Notes under the pieces: generated by a model
Told to the model about the DNA's origin: nothing
Databases searched by the model: none
The model's input: the letters and a program-made list of their open reading frames with translations, nothing else
Program-made: the position numbers and the translations under genes
In this document: positions 16,343 through 24,713 of the stretch, piece after piece
How positions within the stretch are numbered: the stretch's first letter is position 1
How the letters are laid out: each line of letters starts with the position of its first letter
From: Flavobacterium sp. UBA807
GTDB taxonomy: Bacteria; Bacteroidota; Bacteroidia; Flavobacteriales; Flavobacteriaceae
Reading direction: 5' to 3'
Length of the DNA: 28,706 bases
NCBI GenBank assembly: GCA_002296885.1
Contig: DBIH01000240.1
Coordinates: 1-28,706 of the forward strand

Positions 16343-17293
16343 ATGGAATCAATCACAATAAAAGAATTCTACAAAGATGTTTTTGGCGGATGCTGTCCGG
16401 TCATAGATGACTTCCTTGACGAGAACAACAGTAATGACATTGGGCATTTTAATGTATTCAACATTAAAGACCTACAGGCTAATTGCACCGGCAAACCAAC
16501 TATGCCCTATAACCGCAGAACTTATTACAAAATAAGTTTGATTCAGGGCAAAAACCAGGTAGAATATGCCGACAAGGTAATTGACATTAATGATTACGCG
16601 ATTCTATTTGCAACTCCAAAAATTCCTTACAAGTACACTCCGTTAGACAATAATCAGTCTGGGCATTTTTGTGTTTTTACCAAAGATTTTATTACCAAAT
16701 CGAACAGCGGACTGGTAATTGACGATATTCCAATATTTAACGCCAACAGCGATTTCATTTATCAGATTACCGAAGAACAGGCAAAGGAATTTGAACAAAC
16801 CTTTGACAAAATGCATACCGAAATCGCTTCTGATTATTCCTTTAAATATGATTTGCTTCGCAATTACGTAATCGAGTTGATTCATTACGGACAGAAACTC
16901 AAACCTATTGCAGCGACTAAGAATTCTATTAACGCTTCAACCCGCATTTCAACATTGTTTATCGAATTAATCGAAAGACAGTTCCCTATTGAATCGCCAA
17001 CACAAATCCTGCAATTGCGGACTGCAAAAGATTATGCCGATATGCTACAGGTTCATGTTAACCATCTAAATAAAGTCCTGAAAGAACTTACCGGTAAAAC
17101 CACAACCGAAATCATTTCCAGCAGAATAATCCAGGAAGCAAAAGTGCTTTTAAGACAAACCAACTGGAACATTTCGGAAATCGCTTTCAGTCTTGGTTTT
17201 GAAGAAGTAGCACACTTTTCAAACTTCTTTAAAAAACAAACAGCAACTTCGCCATTAAGTTTCAGAGACAAATTATTTGAAATTTACAAATAA
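16343..17293 (+). CDS. AraC-family transcriptional regulator
   Basis: The 316-residue protein has an N-terminal beta-rich cupin-like sensing region (about 30-150) and a C-terminal pair of helix-turn-helix motifs (about 215-316). The second of these carries WNISEIAFSLGFEEVAHFSNFFKKQTATSPLSFR, the standard AraC signature. The Cys cluster GGCCPVIDD near residues 12-20 is noticeable but not a known motif to me. The next gene, an oxidoreductase, is 72 nt downstream and shares an upstream motif, so it is the likely target. The inducer is unknown. Confidence 0.9.
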   Translation: MESITIKEFYKDVFGGCCPVIDDFLDENNSNDIGHFNVFNIKDLQANCTGKPTMPYNRRTYYKISLIQGKNQVEYADKVIDINDYAILFATPKIPYKYTPLDNNQSGHFCVFTKDFITKSNSGLVIDDIPIFNANSDFIYQITEEQAKEFEQTFDKMHTEIASDYSFKYDLLRNYVIELIHYGQKLKPIAATKNSINASTRISTLFIELIERQFPIESPTQILQLRTAKDYADMLQVHVNHLNKVLKELTGKTTTEIISSRIIQEAKVLLRQTNWNISEIAFSLGFEEVAHFSNFFKKQTATSPLSFRDKLFEIYK

Positions 17294-17340
17294 CAGATTG
17301 AAAATCGCAACAAGCCAGCCTTAGTTATTTGCCAACTTTG

Positions 17341-17360
17341 CATTGTAATTTTAAACAATG
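17341..17360. promoter_or_regulatory. Inverted repeat upstream of the SDR gene
   Basis: CATTGT (17341-17346) and ACAATG (17355-17360) form a 6-bp inverted repeat with an 8-bp spacer, just before the SDR start. It could be an operator for a dimeric regulator, but its shortness makes chance likely. Confidence 0.25.
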
Positions 17361-17365
17361 TAAAA

Positions 17366-18130
17366 ATGACAACGAATTCAAAAATTGCCCTAATAACCGG
17401 CGGAAGCCGTGGATTAGGCAGAAACATGGCTATTCAGTTAGCAAAAAAAGGATTGGATGTGATTATAACCTATCACAGTCGATCGGATGAAGCTCAAAAC
17501 GTAGTAACCGAAATAGAAAAACTGGGACAGAAAGCGGTTGCTTTGCAACTCGACGTAGCTGATTCAAAATCATTCGACAAATTTGTATCTGAAGTTAAAT
17601 CGGTACTTGCATTGACTTTCCATACAGATAAAATTGATTATTTGGTGAACAACGCTGGTGTTGGCGTTCATGCCAGTTTTGGAGAAACTACAGAAGAGCA
17701 GTTTGACAATATGGTCAATATACATCTAAAAGCTCCTTTCTTCCTTACACAAAGACTATTGCCACAATTCAATAATGGTGGTGGAATCGTAAACATTGCT
17801 TCAGGCTTGACACGATTTTCATTTACCGGTTATGACGCTTATGCAACAATGAAAGGCGGCGTTGAAACACTTTCAAAATATCAGGCCAAGTTTCTTGGTG
17901 ATAGAGGAATTCGCGTAAATATTGTAGCTCCGGGAGCTATTGAAACTGATTTCGGTGGTGGTGCCGTAAGAGACAATAAAGAACTTAATGATATGATTTC
18001 TTCCTTAACTGCTTTGGGAAGAGTTGGTTTACCGGATGACATTGGCGGTGTTGTTGCTTTCCTTTGCTCTGACGATGCAAAATGGGTCAATGGACAACGC
18101 ATTGAAGTTGCGGGCGGAATATTTTTATAA
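17366..18130 (+). CDS. SDR-family NAD(P)-dependent oxidoreductase
   Basis: The 254-residue classical short-chain dehydrogenase has the cofactor motif TGGSRGLG (residues 9-16), the structural NNAG motif and the catalytic Y-x-x-x-K (YATMK), with the preceding Ser in NIASG. The C-terminus (GQRIEVAGGIFL) is typical of SDRs annotated as 3-oxoacyl-ACP reductase-like or glucose-dehydrogenase-like; the substrate cannot be told. It follows an AraC regulator in the same orientation and ends at a shared terminator. Confidence 0.92.
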   Translation: MTTNSKIALITGGSRGLGRNMAIQLAKKGLDVIITYHSRSDEAQNVVTEIEKLGQKAVALQLDVADSKSFDKFVSEVKSVLALTFHTDKIDYLVNNAGVGVHASFGETTEEQFDNMVNIHLKAPFFLTQRLLPQFNNGGGIVNIASGLTRFSFTGYDAYATMKGGVETLSKYQAKFLGDRGIRVNIVAPGAIETDFGGGAVRDNKELNDMISSLTALGRVGLPDDIGGVVAFLCSDDAKWVNGQRIEVAGGIFL

Positions 18131-18143
18131 TCTGTTTTTCATA

Positions 18144-18174
18144 AAAAATCCCTATCGGCTTGATAGGGATTTTT
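18144..18174. terminator. Bidirectional terminator between SDR and M13 peptidase genes
   Basis: Perfect 13-bp stem (18144-18156 with 18162-18174) and a 5-nt loop, with A-run before and T-run after, so it can stop transcription from both convergent genes. Confidence 0.88.
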
Positions 18175-18184
18175 GTTTTAAGAT

Positions 18185-20224
18185 TTACCAGATGACCACT
18201 CGGTCTTTTTCAGGCAAATACATTTTGTTCCCTTCTTTTACATTGAATGCTTTATAAAACTCAGGTATATTCATTAACGGACCATTAACCCTGAATTGAG
18301 CAGGTGAATGAACATCTGACATAATCTGTCTTGTGATTGATTCGTCTTTTGCATGCACCATCCAGGCGTATCCATAAGCCATGAAATATCTTTGCTCTGG
18401 TGTCAAACCACTGATTCTCTCTTTATTTTTGAATTGGTTTGTTTTCTTGAACGCTTCATAACCCATTACGACACCTCCTAAATCGGCAATGTTTTCTCCC
18501 TGTGTAGCATCGCCATTGATAAACTTACCTTTTAATGGTTCAAACTTATTGAACTGGGCAACTATTGCTTTTGTTTTCTGAGTGAATTTAGCTTTATCTT
18601 CAGCAGTCCACCAATCTTTCAGATTTCCTTTATCATCGTATTGGCTTCCCTGATCATCAAAGCCGTGTGTGATTTCGTGCCCGAATGTTGAACCTCCAAT
18701 GATTCCATACAAAATTGCATCATCCGGCATTCTTCCTTCAAAACCCGGAACTATGATATTGCAGGCAGGAACACAGATTTCGTTATTACTCGGATTGTAA
18801 TACGCATTATACGTTTGTGGGTACATACCCCATTCGGTTCTGTCTACAGGTTTGCCAAACTTTTTAATCATATAATTGTATGCCCATTTATTTGTTGCCA
18901 TGACATTAGCACAATATTCTTTTCTATTGATGACAACGCTGCTCATATCTTTCCATTTATCTGGATAGCCAACCTTCATAACAATTTTGCTTAATTTGTA
19001 CAAAGCTTTTTTCTTTGTTTCCTCGCTCATCCAGTCCAATTTCTTTATGTGCTGGGCATAAACATCACGGATATTGTTTCCAATTTCAAGCAATTTTTCT
19101 TTAGAGCCTTTTGGCAAATAATCAGCAATATATACCTGTCCTATAAGCTCTCCTAATGAACCATCAGTTTGCTCAACAATTCTTTTCCATCTTGGTTTTT
19201 GTTCTTTTACCCCATTCATTACAGTTGAATAGAAATAAAAGTTTTGCTTCTCAATTGAATTATTCAAATATGCCGCATACGTATTTACAACATCCCATTT
19301 CAAATAGGTTTTCCAGTCATCAATAGAATAAGCTTTTACAACTTTATTCAATCCTTTATAAAATTCAGGCTGACCAACAATTACGGTATCCGCTTTTGTA
19401 ATTCCAAGTTGTGGCAGCACATTTTCCCAGGCAATATTTGGTGTAGAAGTTTTAAATTCAGCCAAAGTCATTTTGTTATAATTCTTTACCGGGTCACGAA
19501 GTGCTTCAAGCTTTCTACTGTTCTTCGCTAACTCAGTTTCCAGTTTCATTATTGTTGCGGCTGCTTTTTGAGCCGTTGTTCCATCTTCTCCGATTAACCC
19601 CATCATCTTTTGAATATGCTTTACATACTCGGCCCTTATTTTAGTCGTTTCAGCATCTGTATTGAAATAATATTCCTGTTGGCCTAATCCTAAACCGCCC
19701 TGCGCAAAGAACAGAGCATTTTTAGAACTGATCTTATCATCCTGTCCAACATAGAAAGAGAAAGCCGGACCGGCACCGATTGTATGTAAATAAGCGATTG
19801 TGTTCATTAATGTAGGAACATCGGTGATGGCTGATATTTTTGCAAGTGTTGGCGCCAATGGTTTTAATCCTGCTTTTTCAATAGACAAAGTATCCATTCC
19901 GGAAGCATAAAAATCACCTATCTTTTGTTCGTTGCTGCCTTTAACTGCATCGGTGTTCTTGGCTGATTTTTCGCAAATGTTTTTAATTTGAGCATTAATG
20001 GTATCGCCAATTGTTCTGAAAATCCCGTTACTGCTTTCGCTACTTGGAATTGGGTGTTTTGCAAACCATGTTCCGTTGGCATAATGAAAGAAATCATCTC
20101 CCGGGTTTACCGTCGTATCTCTGTTGGTTATTAATGGATCTTCATACTGAATTTCTTTTTTGCTGCAGCTTACCAGAAATAATGCTGATAAGGCGCTTAA
20201 GGCAAGTTTGTTCTTTAATTGCAT
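18185..20224 (-). CDS. M13 (neprilysin/PepO-like) zinc metallopeptidase lipoprotein
   Basis: The 679-residue endopeptidase is expected to cleave short peptides in the envelope. A lipoprotein signal peptide ends at lipobox LVSC, and the mature protein begins CSKKE. The N-terminal M13 domain starts with NPGDDFFHYANGTW, a typical motif. The catalytic zinc site HEITH is at residues 516-520 (in GHEITHGFDDQGSQYD), and the third ligand is in ENIADLGG. The C-terminus (YLPEKDRVVIW) matches the conserved ending with the penultimate aromatic position. Length is normal. It is monocistronic; a -7 box TAAATTTG lies at 20275-20282. Confidence 0.95.
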   Translation of the reverse strand: MQLKNKLALSALSALFLVSCSKKEIQYEDPLITNRDTTVNPGDDFFHYANGTWFAKHPIPSSESSNGIFRTIGDTINAQIKNICEKSAKNTDAVKGSNEQKIGDFYASGMDTLSIEKAGLKPLAPTLAKISAITDVPTLMNTIAYLHTIGAGPAFSFYVGQDDKISSKNALFFAQGGLGLGQQEYYFNTDAETTKIRAEYVKHIQKMMGLIGEDGTTAQKAAATIMKLETELAKNSRKLEALRDPVKNYNKMTLAEFKTSTPNIAWENVLPQLGITKADTVIVGQPEFYKGLNKVVKAYSIDDWKTYLKWDVVNTYAAYLNNSIEKQNFYFYSTVMNGVKEQKPRWKRIVEQTDGSLGELIGQVYIADYLPKGSKEKLLEIGNNIRDVYAQHIKKLDWMSEETKKKALYKLSKIVMKVGYPDKWKDMSSVVINRKEYCANVMATNKWAYNYMIKKFGKPVDRTEWGMYPQTYNAYYNPSNNEICVPACNIIVPGFEGRMPDDAILYGIIGGSTFGHEITHGFDDQGSQYDDKGNLKDWWTAEDKAKFTQKTKAIVAQFNKFEPLKGKFINGDATQGENIADLGGVVMGYEAFKKTNQFKNKERISGLTPEQRYFMAYGYAWMVHAKDESITRQIMSDVHSPAQFRVNGPLMNIPEFYKAFNVKEGNKMYLPEKDRVVIW

Positions 20225-20274
20225 AAGTTTATAATTTTGATTGTCAATTGGTCTTTAAAAAATTAAAAAGTTAC

Positions 20275-20282
20275 CAAATTTA
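20275..20282 (-). promoter_or_regulatory. Candidate -7 box of the M13 peptidase promoter
   Basis: Minus-strand TAAATTTG, 50 nt before the ATG. No TTG is found at the right distance upstream, so support is limited. Confidence 0.35.
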
Positions 20283-20314
20283 GGTTATTATGTTAAAATA
20301 TAACCGAAGTCCAA

Positions 20315-20340
20315 AAAAAAGTGCCTGATTACTCAGGCAC
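20315..20340 (-). terminator. Terminator of the 66-residue secreted protein gene
   Basis: GTGCCTGA and TCAGGCAC pair perfectly over 8 bp around a 4-nt loop (TTAC on the plus strand), and a run of eight or more T follows on the minus strand. It lies about 22 nt after the stop codon. Confidence 0.88.
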
Positions 20341-20362
20341 CTCTTAACCAATAAGAAACAAT

Positions 20363-20563
20363 TTATTTTTTCTCTTCTGCTTTTTTAGCAGCACAGCAGG
20401 CATGTTTTTCACCTGATGCACACATTTTCTTTTCTGCAGCAGAACATGATTTTTCTGTTTTAGCCTTTTCTTTCTTCTTTGTTTTTGGAGTTTCGTTATT
20501 AGCATTCACATTCATTGAGAATAAGAAAGCAACAACAGCAAACGTTGAAATTACTTTTTTCAT
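20363..20563 (-). CDS. Tiny secreted Lys/Cys-rich protein
   Basis: The 66-residue protein has a clear signal peptide (MKKVISTFAVVAFLFSMNVNAN). The mature part of about 44 residues is very rich in Lys and Glu, with four Cys (SCSAAEKKMC, HACC). No domain is recognised. A periplasmic or exported metal- or redox-active peptide is possible but unproven. The gene has its own -7 box (20608-20615) and a strong terminator, which supports a real, separately transcribed gene. Confidence 0.75.
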   Translation of the reverse strand: MKKVISTFAVVAFLFSMNVNANNETPKTKKKEKAKTEKSCSAAEKKMCASGEKHACCAAKKAEEKK

Positions 20564-20607
20564 TTTTTGTATTGATTTAAATTAATAATTGCAATTAAGA
20601 ACAATAT

Positions 20608-20615
20608 CAAATTTA
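20608..20615 (-). promoter_or_regulatory. Candidate -7 box for the 66-residue protein
   Basis: Minus-strand TAAATTTG about 45 nt before the ATG, in a very AT-rich stretch; no clear TTG element upstream. Confidence 0.35.
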
Positions 20616-20745
20616 ATTAATATCATAAACTCTGAGCATACTTTAACATTCCTTTTATAGTTAAATTTATATTTTAAACTTTTTATAATAATTTTAATAT
20701 TACTGCGTTTTATAAATAGTAATTTGCGCAAAACAATATACGACT

Positions 20746-22299
20746 ATGGATCCTATTAAAATACTTTGGGTTGATGATGAAATTGATTTATTAAAACCAC
20801 ACATTTTATTCCTAGAAAAGAAGAACTATAAGGTAACGACTTTCAATAACGGACGTGATGCGGTTGACGCATTTGAAGAAGGAAATTTTGACATCGTCTT
20901 TCTCGACGAAAACATGCCGGGTATGAGTGGCCTTGAAACGCTTTCCGAAATGAAAGAAAAAAAATCGGCTACTCCTATGATTATGATTACCAAAAGTGAG
21001 GAAGAATATATCATGGAAGAAGCTATCGGTTCTAAGATTGCTGACTATCTGATAAAACCGGTTAATCCAAACCAAATATTGTTGAGTTTAAAGAAAAACC
21101 TCGACCATTCAAGATTGATTTCAGAAAAAACAACTTTGGATTACCAAAAGGAATTCCGAAAAATAGCTATGGAAATGGCTATGGTAAACAGCTATGAAGA
21201 TTGGGTTGAACTCTATAAAAAATTACTTTTTTGGGAACTGGAACTGGAAGACATTACCGACCAGGCTATGATTGAAATTCTTGAAAGCCAAAAGGTAGAA
21301 GCCAATGCCCAATTCGGAAAATTTATTGAGCGTAATTATGAAGATTGGTTTGCCCCAAAAGCTGATAAACCGATTCAGTCACATACATTATTCCGAGAGT
21401 TGGTTGTTCCTGAATTAGTCAAAAAAGAGAAACCAGTGCTTTTTGTCGTAATTGACAATCTGCGTTACGACCAATGGAAAGCCATGGAAAGCGTGGTTGC
21501 CAATCACTATAAACTGGAAAAGGAAATTCCGTATTATGCTATCTTACCAACGGCAACACAGTATGCCCGAAATGCTATCTTTTCGGGATTATTGCCTGCC
21601 GATATGGAAAAACAATTTCCGCAATACTGGAAAAATGATGTAGAAGACGGCGGAAAAAACCTTTATGAAGCCGAATTTCTTACCGCACATTTAAAACGAT
21701 TGGGATTGAATATCAAACAGGATTATTTCAAGATAACGAATCTGAATAGCGGAAAAAAATTAGCAGAAAACTTCAAAGGATTAAAAGACAACAACCTTGT
21801 TACCGTAGTATATAACTTTGTCGATATGCTTTCACATGCCAAAACCGAAATGGATGTGGTAAAAGAATTAGCTTCAGATGACAAAGCTTATCGTTCACTA
21901 ACATTAAGCTGGTTTAAAAATTCGCCGCTTTTGGAGATAATCCAGCAGGCGCAGAAGTTAGGTTTCAAATTAATCATTACGACCGACCACGGAACGATTA
22001 ATGTAAAAAATCCATCTAAAGTTATTGGTGATAAAAACACGAGTCTGAACCTTCGTTACAAAACCGGAAGAAGCCTAACTTATGAGGAGAAAGAAGTCTA
22101 TGCAGTGAAAGACCCAAAAAAAATAGGACTTCCAAGCATCAACATGAGCAGCTCTTATATTTTTGCAAAGAATGATTTCTTCCTGGCCTATGTCAATAAT
22201 TACAATCATTATGTAAGCTATTACAGAAATACCTACCAACATGGCGGAATTTCACTTGAAGAAATGATTGTTCCTTTTTTAGTCTTTAATCCTAAGTAA
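20746..22299 (+). CDS. porX: T9SS response regulator and PglZ-domain protein PorX
   Basis: PorX regulates the type IX secretion system of Bacteroidetes. The 517-residue protein starts with a receiver domain (about 1-120): the acidic pair Asp 10/Asp 11, the phosphoacceptor Asp 54 (FLDENMPG), a Thr at 82 and Lys 104 (LIKPVN). A helical linker follows, then a PglZ/alkaline-phosphatase-like domain (about 220-517). Its putative metal and catalytic residues are in FVVIDNLRYDQW, LPTATQYARNAIFSG, NFVDMLSHAKTEMD, TTDHGT and YQHGGISLEE. The known family member has phosphodiesterase activity. PorY, its cognate kinase, is not in the window. tsaE begins 3 nt after the stop. Confidence 0.95.
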   Translation: MDPIKILWVDDEIDLLKPHILFLEKKNYKVTTFNNGRDAVDAFEEGNFDIVFLDENMPGMSGLETLSEMKEKKSATPMIMITKSEEEYIMEEAIGSKIADYLIKPVNPNQILLSLKKNLDHSRLISEKTTLDYQKEFRKIAMEMAMVNSYEDWVELYKKLLFWELELEDITDQAMIEILESQKVEANAQFGKFIERNYEDWFAPKADKPIQSHTLFRELVVPELVKKEKPVLFVVIDNLRYDQWKAMESVVANHYKLEKEIPYYAILPTATQYARNAIFSGLLPADMEKQFPQYWKNDVEDGGKNLYEAEFLTAHLKRLGLNIKQDYFKITNLNSGKKLAENFKGLKDNNLVTVVYNFVDMLSHAKTEMDVVKELASDDKAYRSLTLSWFKNSPLLEIIQQAQKLGFKLIITTDHGTINVKNPSKVIGDKNTSLNLRYKTGRSLTYEEKEVYAVKDPKKIGLPSINMSSSYIFAKNDFFLAYVNNYNHYVSYYRNTYQHGGISLEEMIVPFLVFNPK

Positions 22300-22302
22300 G
22301 CA

Positions 22303-22710
22303 ATGGAAATCATCTATTCATTAGACGAAATAAAGCAGGTTGCTAAAAAAGTTCTTGCAGAAAAACCAAATAAGGTGATACTTTTTCATGGTGTAATGGG
22401 TGTTGGAAAAACAACCTTAATCAAAGCTTTGGCAAAAGAGCTTGGCGTAACCGATGCAACCAGCAGCCCCACGTTTTCATTGGTAAATGAATATAAGGCA
22501 GATGATAACCAATTGGTGTATCATTTTGACATGTATCGATTGAAATCGGAAATAGAAGCTTTAGATATGGGGATTGACGATTATTTCTATTCGGGAAACT
22601 GGTGCTTTATTGAATGGGCGGAGAAAATTCCGAACCTGCTTCCTGATGAAATTTCAACGATTAATCTCTCCCAAAGTATTGATGGTAAAAGAAATCTCAG
22701 ATTGACATAA
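22303..22710 (+). CDS. tsaE: tRNA threonylcarbamoyladenosine biosynthesis ATPase TsaE
   Basis: It is the ATPase needed with TsaB and TsaD to form t6A37 on ANN-decoding tRNAs. The 135 residues include the P-loop GVMGVGKTTL, the TSSPTFSLVNEY segment with the switch-type Thr/Ser, HFDMYRL and FIEWAEKI. All are standard for the family. It sits 3 nt after porX and is likely co-transcribed. Confidence 0.95.
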   Translation: MEIIYSLDEIKQVAKKVLAEKPNKVILFHGVMGVGKTTLIKALAKELGVTDATSSPTFSLVNEYKADDNQLVYHFDMYRLKSEIEALDMGIDDYFYSGNWCFIEWAEKIPNLLPDEISTINLSQSIDGKRNLRLT

Positions 22711-22756
22711 TGGAATGCTTTTTTTTGTAATTTAGAGCAAAATTCAATTGTCCAAT

Positions 22757-23950
22757 ATGGCTATTACACCTTTTACAAAGCAACAACTCTTACCACAGGA
22801 GGAAAAATTAGAAGTATATCGTCATAAAAGTGAACTCTTTATCGGAATTCCCAAAGAAACATCATACCAGGAACGACGCATCTGCTTAACTCCCGATGCT
22901 GTCAATTCACTTACTTCGCATGGACACAAAGTATTGATCGAATCCGGTGCCGGATTAAGTTCAAGCTATACCGACAAAGAATTCAGCGATGCCGGAGCTA
23001 CTATTTCCAAAGACCCAAAAAAGGTTTTAAGCTGCCCGATAATATTAAAGGTGGAACCCTTGACCATGGCAGAAATTGGATTGGTCAATACCAATGCCAT
23101 TGTGATTTCAGCGATACAATTAAAGACCAGAAAAAAGGAATACTTTGAAGCTTTATCAAAGAAAAAGATAACCGCACTTGCTTTTGAATACATAAAAGAT
23201 GAGGATGGTTCCTACCCTGCAGTGAAATCCCTAAGTGAAATTGCAGGCACGGCATCAGTCTTAATTGCGGCCGAGCTGATGATTAACAACGAATTCGGGA
23301 AAGGATTGCTATTAGGAAACATTACCGGAGTTCCTCCTACTGATGTTGTAATTCTAGGCGCAGGAACGGTTGGAGAGTTTGCTGCGAAAACCGCTTTAGG
23401 TTTGGGCGCCAATGTGAAAGTGTTTGACAATTCGATTACCAAACTACGTCGACTTCAGAATAATTTAAACCAACGCATTTTTACTTCAACCATTCAACCC
23501 AAAGGAATATTAAAAGCACTGCGCCGTTGTGATGTTGCCATTGGTGCCATGCGCGGCAAGGATCGTTGCCCGGTTGTAGTTACCGAAACGATGGTAGAGC
23601 ACATGAAAAAAGGTGCGGTAATTGTTGATGTCAGCATTGACACCGGTGGCTGCTTTGAAACTTCGGAAGTAACCACACACGAAAACCCAACATTCATTAA
23701 AAACAACATCATTCATTATTGCGTTCCAAACATTCCGTCGCGCTATTCCAAAACGGCTTCGTTATCCATCAGTAATATAATTACACCTTATCTGCTTCAG
23801 ATTGCTGAAGATGGCGGATTGGAAAGTGCCATCCGCTGTAATAAGGGATTGAAAAACGGAGTATACCTGTATCACGGAATCCTGACCAATAAAGCGATTG
23901 GCGACTGGTTCAATCTTCCGGATAATGATATTAATTTAATCGTTTTTTAA
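22757..23950 (+). CDS. ald: Alanine dehydrogenase/PNT-family protein (annotated as Ald)
   Basis: I prefer the ATG at 22757 (MAITPFTKQQ, 397 residues) over a TTG at 22748. The N-terminal AlaDh_PNT domain opens with IGIPKETSYQERRICLTPDAV, and the NAD-binding fold has VVILGAGTVGEFAAKTALGLGA. The segment VDVSIDTGGCFETS keeps the Asp of alanine dehydrogenases. However, the family segment with the catalytic His (YLHLA in Bacillus) reads ISAIQLKTR here, and the usual LIPGAKAP segment is MRGKDRCP. This is a divergent branch widespread in Bacteroidetes. Alanine-pyruvate interconversion is the conventional call, not proven by the residues. It lies 46 nt after tsaE and probably in the same operon. Confidence 0.85.
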   Translation: MAITPFTKQQLLPQEEKLEVYRHKSELFIGIPKETSYQERRICLTPDAVNSLTSHGHKVLIESGAGLSSSYTDKEFSDAGATISKDPKKVLSCPIILKVEPLTMAEIGLVNTNAIVISAIQLKTRKKEYFEALSKKKITALAFEYIKDEDGSYPAVKSLSEIAGTASVLIAAELMINNEFGKGLLLGNITGVPPTDVVILGAGTVGEFAAKTALGLGANVKVFDNSITKLRRLQNNLNQRIFTSTIQPKGILKALRRCDVAIGAMRGKDRCPVVVTETMVEHMKKGAVIVDVSIDTGGCFETSEVTTHENPTFIKNNIIHYCVPNIPSRYSKTASLSISNIITPYLLQIAEDGGLESAIRCNKGLKNGVYLYHGILTNKAIGDWFNLPDNDINLIVF

Positions 23951-23994
23951 TAATAAACTTTACTTAAAAAACTTATTGAATATAGAACATTGAT

Positions 23995-24002
23995 TACTTT
24001 TG
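23995..24002 (+). promoter_or_regulatory. Candidate promoter -7 box upstream of the 129-residue protein
   Basis: TACTTTTG matches TAnnTTTG, with TTG 16 nt upstream (23976-23978). It implies a leader of about 45 nt that contains an 8-codon ORF (24020-24046). Confidence 0.45.
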
Positions 24003-24054
24003 CGGAACCCAAGGTCATAATGGCCGAACGGAACGAAGTTAAATAAATCCTACT

Positions 24055-24444
24055 ATGAAGTTCTATCAAAGATTTGCCTACTATTTAGTTGGTTTGGTTA
24101 TGGGCTGTTTTTTTGTCGCTGTCGTATTGAGCGGAAAAGACACACGCTGTAATTATTTCCCAAATGCAAGGGTTTTAAATGATATAAGGACCAAGCCTTT
24201 TCTTTATGATATTGAAGCATCCAGAAGGATGAGCGAGGACTGGGTTGACACTGTCGATATTAAAAACACTTTAACTTATGGCGATGTCGATTTCGATAAA
24301 AGCAATATAAAAGAAGAAGGCGGAAAGTTATATGTCATTTATGGCAAAACCAAAAAAGGCCAGGAGATAACCTTGGAAGTCATCAATTATCCTGAAAAAG
24401 CAGTATTAAGGAACATTATTAAAAAAGATAAGCCAAGCGAATAG
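24055..24444 (+). CDS. Small membrane-anchored protein, probably DUF4258
   Basis: The 129-residue protein has one N-terminal membrane segment (about 9-27, FAYYLVGLVMGCFFVAVVL) and a small alpha/beta domain. The domain includes a Cys at about 33, ASRRMSEDWVDTVDIKNTL and GDVDFDKS...GGKLYVIYG. This pattern resembles the DUF4258 fold, but I recognise it only by general form. Function is unknown. Its stop codon lies in the loop of its own terminator. Confidence 0.7.
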   Translation: MKFYQRFAYYLVGLVMGCFFVAVVLSGKDTRCNYFPNARVLNDIRTKPFLYDIEASRRMSEDWVDTVDIKNTLTYGDVDFDKSNIKEEGGKLYVIYGKTKKGQEITLEVINYPEKAVLRNIIKKDKPSE

Positions 24445-24457
24445 TTTGGCTTTTTTT
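24430..24457 (+). terminator. Terminator overlapping the stop codon of the 129-residue gene
   Basis: AAGCCAA (24430-24436) pairs with TTGGCTT (24446-24452) around a 9-nt loop and is followed by a T-run. The stop codon TAG (24442-24444) is in the loop. Confidence 0.8.
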
Positions 24458-24470
24458 ATTTTAAAAATAG

Positions 24471-24713
24471 TACTCCAAACTCAATAAAGAGAACTCCGAA
24501 CTTAATACAGAGAACTCTGAACTCAATAAAGAGAACTCCGAACTTAATACCGAGAACTCCGAACTAAATACAGAGTACTCCGAACTCAATACAGAGTACT
24601 CCAAACTAAATAAAGAGTACTCCAAACTAAATAAAGAGAACTCCAAACTAAATAAAGAGAACTCCGAACTTAATACTGAGTACTCCGAACTTAATACAGA
24701 GAACTCTGAACTA
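24471..24713. repeat. 21-bp tandem repeat, 11 full copies plus a partial one
   Basis: Eleven 21-bp units run from 24471 to 24701, with a degenerate partial copy to 24713. The consensus is AACTCCGAACTTAATACAGAG on the plus strand. Variation is confined to a few positions (A/T at the first base, G/A in the middle, the base after CT, and the C/A pair after AATA). Most units join through GAG-TACTC or GAG-AACTC, of which GAGTACTC is a perfect palindrome. Reading frames on both strands stay open across all copies, but neither has an ATG. It lies between the terminators of two convergent genes. Confidence 0.9.

Noticed and set aside
24471..24713. CRISPR array
   Set aside because: The 21-bp units are directly adjacent with no spacers, and there are no cas genes.
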